This document shows, in pieces, positions 1 to 5,644 of a stretch of DNA of 8,563 nt. The position numbers and the translations under genes were made by a program. This DNA comes from DAOMFM01 sp035429825 (lineage in GTDB: Bacteria > Acidobacteriota > Blastocatellia > UBA7656 > JADIYM01), in NCBI GenBank assembly GCA_044224215.1, contig JBGAKX010000175.1, forward strand, positions 1 to 8,563. Direction: 5' to 3'. The notes under the pieces were generated by a model. The model searched no databases and was not told where the DNA came from. It saw nothing but the letters and a program-made list of their open reading frames with translations. Positions within the stretch are counted from its first letter, which is position 1. The number at the start of each line of letters is the position of its first letter.

Positions 1-2
1 AC

Positions 3-2003
3 CCCAATGGCAAGTACCTCTTCGCGCTGGTCGCCAACCGTCTGATCTGCACGGTCGATGCGGCATCGGGCGAGTATGTGACGTCGTACGATCTTGGCGT
101 CGACGTGTCGTTCGACATTGCCAGACAGCGGATTGCGCCGCTCTCGATTTCGGAGGACGGCGCAGTCATCGCGCTGCCGGCGGCCGGCAAGATCCGGTTC
201 TTTGACGTCGACCGCGATGGCCGGCTGACTGTTCGCAGCGAATACGACGCGCCCACCGGCACGCCCGCGGTTGTCGGTCTGAGCGCTGACGGAACGCTCG
301 CGGTCTTTGCGTCGGGTCCGGTTCCCGCGACGCTGTCGACCGTTCGGACGAGGGATTCGCGGCTGCTCGATGCGCTCGCGCTCAGCGTCGACGAGACGCC
401 GATCAGCAGCGAGTACTCGGCGGCGCGGAAGGCGATCTCGATCGTCACGCCGAACGGCGTACTGATCTTTCGACACGACGACAACGGGACGCTTTCCCAG
501 ACGGGCGCGTATCCGCGGGCAGGATTCGCGGGCGACGCGTACTCGGGCATCCAGGCGCTCGGAAAGCGCGGCCGCGTCACGTTCACCATCGAGGAGGGCG
601 GGTCGGCCCTGATCGGCATCAGCCTGAAGGGCAAGCAGACCGGACGGGCGCCGGCGCGTCAGGCGAATCGCTTTTCGTCGCCGATAAAGGTGTCCGCCGA
701 CGGCAAAACGATCGTCGCGACGAACGTCAACGGACAGACGGGCGCGCCGGCGGGACTGCTGTTCTACAAGGGCGACGCGCGGGGAATCGTGAAGGGAGAT
801 CCGGACGTTCTGGACATCGATCCCTCGCTCGGCCCCGTTGCGCAACTTGCGTTCGATCCGACGGGAGCCCTTCTTGCCGTCACGCTGCCGTCGTCGAGTA
901 CCGTGCTTCTGGTCGACGTGGCGTTGCACCAGGTCCTGACCGTGTCGCACTTTGTCGGTTCGGCCGAGGGTGTCGTCTTCACGGCGGACGGGACCGGAAT
1001 CGTCGTGTCGGGCGCCGCTGGCTCATCGCCGCTCGCAGCCGGTGGCGCGGCTGCGCTGACGATCATCCCGATCAGGGCGCACGGTCTCGACGAATCGCGC
1101 GCCATGCGATTCTCACAGCTTCCCGGCGTGATCTTTGGCGCGGGCGATGGCGCATACCTGTTTCCGAGCAGGTTCTTTGGCGTCGCGACGTCCGAAGCGG
1201 CGGATGCGCTCTTCACGTTCAATGTGAGCTCGGGCCGCGAAATTCAGCGCGTCGACCTCGGCCGGTCGACAGGGCTGCTTGCGGTGGCTCCCGACGCCCG
1301 GACGATGGTCGTGTCGTCGGAGGGCGGGCTGGCCGTCTATCAAGTTGACGACAGCGGCGGACTGCGGCGAATCGGCGACGCTACCCCCGGCGCCGAAACG
1401 GATCCGCGCGCCGCGAGCGTCGCATTCGATCCGGCTCGGTCCGTTGCATTTGTCACGGCGGGGCCGGCCGTGTGGCGTGTGGATCTGACGTCGGGCGCCT
1501 CAGTGGGCTACACCGTGGCGGGCGAAGGCGACGTTCTGACGAACCCGATGGTCGGAGCTGGAGGAACGCGGCTCTTCGCGATCTCAAACGGGACACGACT
1601 CGTCAGGTGTTCGATCGCGCCGGATGGCCGTGTGACGCTGATCAATTCGACGGCGCTGCAGGTCGCGCTCGATCCGGATGCTCTGCACGTTGCGTACGAC
1701 GCGGCGGGCGCTCACATGTGGGCGTGCGGGACCGGCGTCGTCCGGCAGTACAACCTGTTGTCGGGCATCGAGGAGTATGCGACCGAGGTTGCGTCGAGCG
1801 GACGCGACGCGGTGCTGGTTGCGCCGGATCTGCTGGCGGTGGTTGGAGATCCGGTGGAGTTCTTGCGCTCGGCGCGAGTGGGCCTGTTGCGGTGTCTGAA
1901 GTGGCGACAGCGGGCGAACCTCACGGTGCGGCCGGTGTCGATTCGGTGGGACGCCGTTCGTGGGCGTGGGCGAACGGGTTGTCGCGGTGGACGTTGGCGG
2001 TAG
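3..2003 (+). CDS. Long beta-propeller (YVTN/WD40-like) repeat protein, 5' end outside window, C-terminus frameshifted
   Basis: The reading frame is already open at base 3, so the gene starts before the window; the GTG at 78 lies inside a blade and is not a convincing start. At least twelve blade-like repeats can be seen, each with an Asp/Gly turn followed by hydrophobic strands (for example SISEDGAVIALPAAGKIRFF, VSADGKTIVATNVNG, LAFDPTGALLAVTLPSS, LAVAPDARTMVVSS). This suggests two tandem seven-bladed propellers. No catalytic motif is recognised, so the role is unknown; such proteins are often secreted or envelope-associated scaffolds. The frame runs to a stop at 2003, but the last ~48 residues are Arg/Trp-rich frameshift product. 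Comparison with the second copy (2538-3061) shows one base missing near 1863, four near 1945 and one near 2098; with these restored the protein would end at TGA 2124-2126. The propeller call is firm, the function is not. Confidence 0.75.
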   Translation, partial: PNGKYLFALVANRLICTVDAASGEYVTSYDLGVDVSFDIARQRIAPLSISEDGAVIALPAAGKIRFFDVDRDGRLTVRSEYDAPTGTPAVVGLSADGTLAVFASGPVPATLSTVRTRDSRLLDALALSVDETPISSEYSAARKAISIVTPNGVLIFRHDDNGTLSQTGAYPRAGFAGDAYSGIQALGKRGRVTFTIEEGGSALIGISLKGKQTGRAPARQANRFSSPIKVSADGKTIVATNVNGQTGAPAGLLFYKGDARGIVKGDPDVLDIDPSLGPVAQLAFDPTGALLAVTLPSSSTVLLVDVALHQVLTVSHFVGSAEGVVFTADGTGIVVSGAAGSSPLAAGGAAALTIIPIRAHGLDESRAMRFSQLPGVIFGAGDGAYLFPSRFFGVATSEAADALFTFNVSSGREIQRVDLGRSTGLLAVAPDARTMVVSSEGGLAVYQVDDSGGLRRIGDATPGAETDPRAASVAFDPARSVAFVTAGPAVWRVDLTSGASVGYTVAGEGDVLTNPMVGAGGTRLFAISNGTRLVRCSIAPDGRVTLINSTALQVALDPDALHVAYDAAGAHMWACGTGVVRQYNLLSGIEEYATEVASSGRDAVLVAPDLLAVVGDPVEFLRSARVGLLRCLKWRQRANLTVRPVSIRWDAVRGRGRTGCRGGRWR

Positions 2004-2126
2004 GGTGCTCGAGCTCGATGGCGGCGACTACACGCTGCGGGTGGTGTTCAGCTCGCCTCCGGTGCAGGTGGCGTATCCCGACGTCGCGGGGTTCCCGGCT
2101 CGGTGGTCATCGCTCGGGGGTTTTGA
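1861..2126 (+). other. Frameshifted 3' end of the propeller gene
   Basis: Aligned with 2790-3061, this stretch encodes the propeller C-terminus in three successive frames. The break points are a missing C near 1863 (TTC-TTG against TTCC-TTG), a 4-base gap near 1945 (GCCG-TTCG against GCCGGGTGTTCG) and a missing base in the CCGG-CTCGG region near 2098. The final segment reads FVGVGERVVAVDVGG and then GDYTLRVVF, as in the second copy, and would finish with an ARGF-like tail at 2126. It is either true decay or sequence error; the indels are small, and two of the three fall in or next to short runs of one base. Confidence 0.65.
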
Positions 2127-2128
2127 AC

Positions 2129-2169
2129 GCGGATGATTTGCGCAACGGATTCAGACGCGAATGATCCGC
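2129..2169. repeat. Imperfect palindrome downstream of propeller copy 1
   Basis: The outer arms GCGGATGATTTGCG and CGCGAATGATCCGC are inverted complements at 12 of 14 positions, around a ~13-base centre. The palindrome starts three bases after the restored propeller stop. It contains the same blocks, GATTTGCGCAA and AGACGCGAAT, as the inverted repeat at 3061-3090, so it looks like a related but expanded or decayed version of that repeat. It could form a hairpin, but it has no U-run after it, so it is not a standard terminator. Confidence 0.55.
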
Positions 2170-2181
2170 TGAATCCGCCGG

Positions 2182-2534
2182 CGCGTGCTTCCGCGAATTC
2201 GAAAACGGGATTCTGAATCCTGGCTTGTCTCCAAAGTTGAACAACAGTCCGACCTCAAAACTGGTTGCGCGCAGGTAGTTAACCAACTGGCTGTCGTGTG
2301 CCGCGACCAAGCTGCTGAACCGCTTTGAGTTCGACGATAATGGAGTTGATCTACGACAAGATCCGCCCGGTAATCACCGACGCGCCCCTCGAAACCACAC
2401 GGTAATGACCTGCTTCTCGTGAGGAAAGCCCGCATCTTGCAGCGTTCGTATCATAGCTTCGTAGACTGCCTCGAGAAAACCCATACCCGAACTCGTTGTA
2501 CACGTCGTAGTAACAACCGATGATTGTAGCTGAG
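2182..2534 (-). pseudogene. Decayed GxxExxY family gene (copy 1)
   Basis: Read on the minus strand with frame corrections, this encodes recognisable GxxExxY segments: IIGCYYDVYNEFGYGF, LEAVYEAMIRTLQDAGF, VGDYRADLVVD, IIVELKAVQQL, VAAHDSQLVNYLRATSF and VGLLFNFG. These need about five frame corrections: two bases short before IIG, an extra T before LEAVYEA, a break in the GA/VGDY region, an extra base after VVD and one after AVQQL. The N-terminus is cut off at the repeat junction near 2534, so no native start remains. The substitutions against the intact copy at 3089-3487 are conservative and family-like (for example VGLLFNFG against LALLLNFG). This argues for a genuine diverged paralogue rather than a noisy second reading of the same gene. 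Confidence 0.7.
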
Positions 2535-3061
2535 TGAGTTCGATCGCACCGGATGGCCGTGTGTCGCTCATCAATTCGACGGCGCTGCAGGTCGCGCTCG
2601 ATCCGGATGCTCCGCACGTGGCGTACGACGCGGCGGGCGCTCACATGTGGGCGTGCGGGACCGGCGTCGTCCGGCAGTACAACCTGTTGTCTGGCATCGA
2701 GGAGTATGCGACCGAGCTCGCGTCCAACGGACGCGACGCGGTGCTGGTTGCGCCGGATCTGCTGGCGGTGGTTGGAGATCCGGTGGTGTTCCTTGCGCTT
2801 GGCGCGAGCGGGCCTGTTGCGGTGTCTGAAGTGGCGACAGGGGGCGAACCTCATGGTGCCGCCGGTGTCGATTCGGTGGGACGCCGGGTGTTCGTGGGCG
2901 TGGGCGAACGGGTTGTCGCGGTGGACGTTGGCGGTGGGGTACTCGAGCTCGACGGCGGCGACTACACGTTGCGGGTGGTGTTCACTTCACCCCCTGTGCA
3001 GGTTTCCTATCCCGACGTCGCGGGCTTCCCGGGGTCGGTCGTTGTTGCACGTGGGTTTTAG
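2534..3061 (+). CDS. Headless C-terminal fragment of the propeller protein (duplicated copy)
   Basis: The frame is open from GTG 2534 to TAG 3059-3061, 175 residues. From SIAPDGRV onward it matches the C-terminus of the upstream propeller protein at about 90-95% DNA identity. It spans the last one to two blades (WACGTGVVRQYNLLSG, DAVLVAPDLLAVVGD, VGRRVFVGVGERVVAVDVGG) and a short tail ending VVVARGF. There is no signal peptide, no clear ribosome binding site before the GTG, and the fragment begins in mid-blade, so it is unlikely to fold alone. It is most likely a remnant of the tandem duplication, although its frame is uninterrupted while the full-length copy is broken. It is the best available template for the original C-terminus. 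Confidence 0.5.
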   Translation: MSSIAPDGRVSLINSTALQVALDPDAPHVAYDAAGAHMWACGTGVVRQYNLLSGIEEYATELASNGRDAVLVAPDLLAVVGDPVVFLALGASGPVAVSEVATGGEPHGAAGVDSVGRRVFVGVGERVVAVDVGGGVLELDGGDYTLRVVFTSPPVQVSYPDVAGFPGSVVVARGF

Positions 3062-3451
3062 CCGCAGATTTGCGCAAATAGACGCGAATCACTGCTTGCG
3101 CGTGTTCGAGAAGACGAGCCTGCGGAACTCGGGTTTGGGGCCGAAGTTGAGCAACAGGGCAAGTTCAAGTTGCGTGGCGCGCAGATAGTTGAGCACCTGG
3201 CTGTCGTGTGCCGCGACAAGCTGCTGAACCGCTTTGAGTTCGAGCAGTATGGATCGATCAACCACCATGTCAGCCCGGTAATCACCGACGGAACGGCCCC
3301 TGAATGTTACCGGGATTCTGACCTGCTTCTCGAACGGTAAGCCGGCGTCCTCCAACGCGATTGCCATCGCAGCTTCGTAGACGGACTCGAGAAAACCCGG
3401 GCCCAACTCGTTGTAAACCGAGTAGAAGAGGCCAATTACGCGGTAGCTGAG
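2538..3451. repeat. Direct repeat unit 2 (propeller C-terminus plus GxxExxY gene)
   Basis: This is the tandem partner of 1609-2534, beginning within four bases of the end of unit 1. Both reading frames in this copy are intact. The right end of the inverted-repeat cassette (to about 3494) extends beyond the region shared with unit 1. Confidence 0.8.
3061..3090. repeat. Left inverted repeat of the GxxExxY cassette
   Basis: This 30-bp stretch begins GCCGCAGATTTGCGCAAAT and ends GACGCGAATC. It matches the reverse complement of 3465-3494 at 24 of 30 positions by hand alignment. Its first base is the last base of the propeller-fragment stop codon (TAG 3059-3061). Its inner edge overlaps the minus-strand stop codon of the GxxExxY gene (3089-3091). 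Confidence 0.65.
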
Positions 3452-3487
3452 ATCGCGGCGGTCTGATTCGTGTAGATTTGCGTTCAT
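3089..3487 (-). CDS. GxxExxY protein, PD-(D/E)XK nuclease-like fold (intact)
   Basis: This 132-residue protein has the full length usual for the family. The name motif is G31-F-L-E34-S-V-Y37. A PD-(D/E)XK-like core follows: VGDYRAD with Asp73, then LLELKAV with Glu83 and Lys85. C-terminal to this are VAAHDSQVLNYLRAT and LLLNFG, all typical of GxxExxY proteins (Pfam PDDEXK_3). The family is assigned to the nuclease superfamily by fold, but its biological role is not established. The ATG at 3485-3487 is preferred because LSYRVIGLFYSVYNELGPG then sits where the family begins; an in-frame ATG at 3500-3502 would add five residues. No clear Shine-Dalgarno is seen. The start codon lies inside the right inverted repeat, and the stop overlaps the left one. 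The gene is convergent with the propeller fragment and divergent from the barrel gene. Confidence 0.85.
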   Translation of the reverse strand: MNANLHESDRRDLSYRVIGLFYSVYNELGPGFLESVYEAAMAIALEDAGLPFEKQVRIPVTFRGRSVGDYRADMVVDRSILLELKAVQQLVAAHDSQVLNYLRATQLELALLLNFGPKPEFRRLVFSNTRKQ

Positions 3488-3494
3488 CTGCGGC
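3465..3494. repeat. Right inverted repeat of the GxxExxY cassette
   Basis: Its reverse complement begins GCCGCAGATGAACGCAAAT and ends CTACACGAATC, matching 3061-3090 at 24 of 30 positions. On the minus strand it encodes the first residues of the GxxExxY protein (MNANLHES), so repeat and coding start coincide. No target-site duplication is evident outside the repeats. Confidence 0.65.
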
Positions 3495-3513
3495 AAACAC
3501 ATGATCGAGAAGT

Positions 3514-3542
3514 TTGAGAACAACGTTGCTTTGGCGTACAAT
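3514..3542 (+). promoter_or_regulatory. Sigma70-type promoter for the barrel gene and downstream cluster
   Basis: A -35 box TTGAGA (3514-3519) and a -10 box TACAAT (3537-3542) are separated by exactly 17 bases. Transcription would start around 3549, just before ATG 3552. The promoter lies in the short gap between the divergent GxxExxY and barrel genes and is the only clear promoter seen for the rightward cluster. Confidence 0.55.
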
Positions 3543-3551
3543 CCGCGCGCT

Positions 3552-4436
3552 ATGTTCCTGAGGACAATGCTCGCCGCGGTTTTCGTCCTTTCCGCAGCCG
3601 GGTTCGTCACCGAGGCGCGCGCCCAGCAACCCGACGAATTCGCTGGCCAGGCACGCCCCCTCATCACCGAGGACGTCGAGCTCATCCGTCCCGGAACCAT
3701 CCGGGCCCAGGCAGGGATCGCGTTTCTCCAGGACCAGAACTTCTCGCTCTCGGGTCTGAACGGCGACCTTACCCGGATCGGCGAGTTCGGCGTTCACATC
3801 GGTATTTCGCCAAACGTCGAATTGCAGATCGACGGGACCGCCCAGGATTTCCTCGCGATCAACGACCAGTTCCGGCCCGCGCTGATCCCCACGAACATCA
3901 ACGCGATGGCCGACGACACGCACGACATCGGCGACGTCACGATCTCTGCCAAGATCAAGCTCATGAACGAGGGCAAGCATCGCCCGGCGTTCGGAGTACG
4001 CATCGGATTTCAGCTCCCCAACACGAACCAGGCGGAAGGCATCGGCACGAACTCGATCAACCTGTTCAGCACGATTCTCGCGTCAAAGACGATCGGGCGT
4101 TTCCACCTGATGGGGAACCTCGGGCTTGGCATCCTGCAGTCGCCGACCGAGCTCTTCTCGCAGAACGACGTCATCCTGTATGGCGCGGCGTTCCGATTCC
4201 GAGTCACGCCCAGATTCCGCATCGTCGGCGAGGTGAACGGCCGATACAGCACGCGCGTGCCGCCGCCCGGGACCGAGGACGTGTCCGAGGGTCGGATCGG
4301 CGTGCAGGTCGACGCCGCCGGCCTGCACTGGGACGCCGCTGGAACGTTTGGATTCACTCAGTGGAGCCCGAATACGGGCGTCATCTTTGGCGTGACCTAC
4401 GACATCAAGGACTCCTTTGACCCTGTGCTCAAGTAG
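3552..4436 (+). CDS. Outer-membrane beta-barrel protein (phenol-degradation meta-pathway transporter-like)
   Basis: A 294-residue exported protein. Residues 1-24 form a signal peptide: Arg4, a hydrophobic core LAAVFVLSAAGF, then an ARA cleavage motif before QQ. The mature part is a run of alternating amphipathic strands with Gly/Asn turns (RAQAGIAFL, GEFGVHIGISPNVELQIDG, AFGVRIGFQLPNTN, HLMGNLGLGIL, RFRIVGEVNGRYS, GTFGFTQWSPNTGVIFGVTY), as in outer-membrane barrels. The pattern resembles the MetA phenol-pathway porin-like family, but the substrate is unknown. The frame is open from an ATG at 3501, but that lies upstream of the promoter and spoils the signal peptide. ATG 3552 gives a good signal peptide but an almost leaderless mRNA; ATG 3567 has a GAGG three bases upstream and still leaves a hydrophobic signal. 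The stop is 29 bp before the thiolase start, with no terminator between. Confidence 0.7.
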   Translation: MFLRTMLAAVFVLSAAGFVTEARAQQPDEFAGQARPLITEDVELIRPGTIRAQAGIAFLQDQNFSLSGLNGDLTRIGEFGVHIGISPNVELQIDGTAQDFLAINDQFRPALIPTNINAMADDTHDIGDVTISAKIKLMNEGKHRPAFGVRIGFQLPNTNQAEGIGTNSINLFSTILASKTIGRFHLMGNLGLGILQSPTELFSQNDVILYGAAFRFRVTPRFRIVGEVNGRYSTRVPPPGTEDVSEGRIGVQVDAAGLHWDAAGTFGFTQWSPNTGVIFGVTYDIKDSFDPVLK

Positions 4437-4453
4437 TGATCCCGCTGCTGTTT

Positions 4454-4459
4454 GAAAGG
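4454..4459 (+). promoter_or_regulatory. Ribosome binding site of the thiolase gene
   Basis: GAAAGG ends six bases before ATG 4466. It is a good Shine-Dalgarno sequence within the 29-bp gap after the barrel stop codon and supports this start over later in-frame ATGs. Confidence 0.6.
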
Positions 4460-4465
4460 TAGGCA

Positions 4466-5644
4466 ATGACTGACGTGCATATCGTCGGCGCCGTTCGGAC
4501 GCCGATTGGAAAGTTTGGCGGATCGCTTGCCGAGTTGAGCGCCGCCGATCTCGGCGTATCGGTTGTCACCGAGGCGATGCGACGAGCAAACGTCTCCCCC
4601 GGCGACGTGGGCGAATTGATCTTCGGCAACGCGCGTCAGGCCGGCGGCGGACCGAATCCTGCCCGGCAGATATCGGTTCGAGCCGGAATCCCCGAATCGA
4701 TCGCCGCGTACACCGTGAACCAGGCGTGCGGTTCGGGTTTGAAGGCGGTGATCCTCGGCACGCAGGAGTTGAAGCTCGGCCGATCGAGTGTTGTGGTGGC
4801 CGGCGGGGCCGAGTCGATGAGCAGGGTGCCGTACTTTGTCGAGGGCGCTCGCTGGGGCGCGCGGCTCGGCAACAAGAAGCTCGTCGACGGCATGTACCAG
4901 GACGGATTTCTATGCCCGCTCGCGCAGCAGATAATGGGTGAAACCGCCGAAACGCTTGCCGTCGAATACGGGATTCCCCGCGAGGAACAGGACGCGTTTG
5001 CGGCCGAAAGCCAGTGCCGCGCGGCGGCAGCCGAAGCCGCTGGACGATTCGACGACGAGCGCATCCCGCTCACGCTCACCGACCGAAAGGGCAAGAGCGT
5101 TGCTTTTGCGACCGACGAACACGTCCGCCCTGACGCCGATATCGAGTCGATGCGCAAGCTGCCTCCCGTGTTCTCGAAGGAAGGTACCGTCACGGCCGGC
5201 AACGCATCCGGCATCACCGACGGCGCCTCGGCGATGGTGCTGATGACCGGCGACGCACTTGCCGGTTCCGGCGCACAGTCGCTTGGTCGCATCGTCGACT
5301 ACGAGATCTCGGGCGTCGATCCCCGGCGGATGGGAATCGGACCAGTACCGGCGGTCCGCGCGCTCTTCGCACGACACAATCTCACGATGTCAGACATCGA
5401 CGTCGTCGAGCTCAACGAAGCATTTGCCGCACAGGTCATCGCGTGCGATCGCGACCTCGGATTCGACCGCGAGCGGCTCAATCCGAACGGCGGCTCGATC
5501 GCGCTCGGCCATCCGATCGGATGCACCGGTGCACGGATCCTGACGACTCTCGTCCACGAGCTCGCGCGCCGCGACGGACGCTACGGGCTCGCGACGCTGT
5601 GCGTCAGCGGCGGCATGGGCCTCGCCCTTCTCGTTCAGCGATGA
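4466..5644 (+). CDS. Acetyl-CoA acetyltransferase (thiolase)
   Basis: This 392-residue protein is the standard length for biosynthetic-type thiolases and is intact. It would catalyse the reversible condensation of two acetyl-CoA to acetoacetyl-CoA (or 3-ketoacyl-CoA cleavage) in the cytoplasm. The catalytic features are present: nucleophile Cys88 in NQACGSGLKA, the NEAF motif at 317-320, His349 in GGSIALGHPIGCTGAR, and the second Cys379 in ATLCVSGGMG. The N-terminal VRTPIGKFGG is typical. ATG 4466 has a good Shine-Dalgarno. The stop TGA (5642-5644) overlaps the hutH ATG (5641-5643), implying translational coupling. A thiolase next to hut genes is not a classic arrangement. It could serve polyhydroxybutyrate, branched or fatty acid, or amino acid metabolism; specificity cannot be read from the sequence. 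Confidence 0.93.
   Translation: MTDVHIVGAVRTPIGKFGGSLAELSAADLGVSVVTEAMRRANVSPGDVGELIFGNARQAGGGPNPARQISVRAGIPESIAAYTVNQACGSGLKAVILGTQELKLGRSSVVVAGGAESMSRVPYFVEGARWGARLGNKKLVDGMYQDGFLCPLAQQIMGETAETLAVEYGIPREEQDAFAAESQCRAAAAEAAGRFDDERIPLTLTDRKGKSVAFATDEHVRPDADIESMRKLPPVFSKEGTVTAGNASGITDGASAMVLMTGDALAGSGAQSLGRIVDYEISGVDPRRMGIGPVPAVRALFARHNLTMSDIDVVELNEAFAAQVIACDRDLGFDRERLNPNGGSIALGHPIGCTGARILTTLVHELARRDGRYGLATLCVSGGMGLALLVQR

Larger units (their letters stand above)
1609..2534. repeat. Direct repeat unit 1 (propeller C-terminus plus GxxExxY gene)
   Basis: This unit is homologous to 2538-3451. Similarity begins at GTTCGATCGC (1609 and 2538) and ends at GTAGCTGAG (2526-2534 and 3443-3451). By eye, identity is about 95% over the first 250 bp, about 88-90% over the rest of the propeller part, and about 70-75% in the GxxExxY part. 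Unit 1 carries nearly all the indels. Confidence 0.8.

Noticed and set aside
764..1222. Minus-strand open frame inside the propeller gene
   Set aside because: It is antisense to clear propeller repeats, rich in Ala/Ser/Pro/Thr, with no domain signal or ribosome binding site.
2129..2169. Rho-independent terminator for the propeller gene
   Set aside because: The hairpin arms are plausible but no T-run follows on either side, and the sequence is better explained as a relative of the cassette inverted repeat.
1609..2534. Unit 1 as a mere noisy second reading of unit 2 (assembly artefact)
   Set aside because: The GxxExxY protein differences are conservative and family-like (IIGCYYDVYNEFGYGF against VIGLFYSVYNELGPGF), which random errors would not produce. 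Individual indels may still be errors.
1609..3494. CRISPR-like or short tandem repeat array
   Set aside because: There are only two long units and one inverted pair, with no regular short repeats and spacers.
3501..3551. Earlier ATG for the barrel protein (adding 17 residues)
   Set aside because: It lies upstream of the -35 box and puts a charged, polar stretch ahead of an otherwise normal signal peptide.
3089..3700. 203-residue version of the GxxExxY protein starting at 3700
   Set aside because: The extra N-terminal residues are antisense to the barrel gene and its signal peptide. Family homology starts near 3487.
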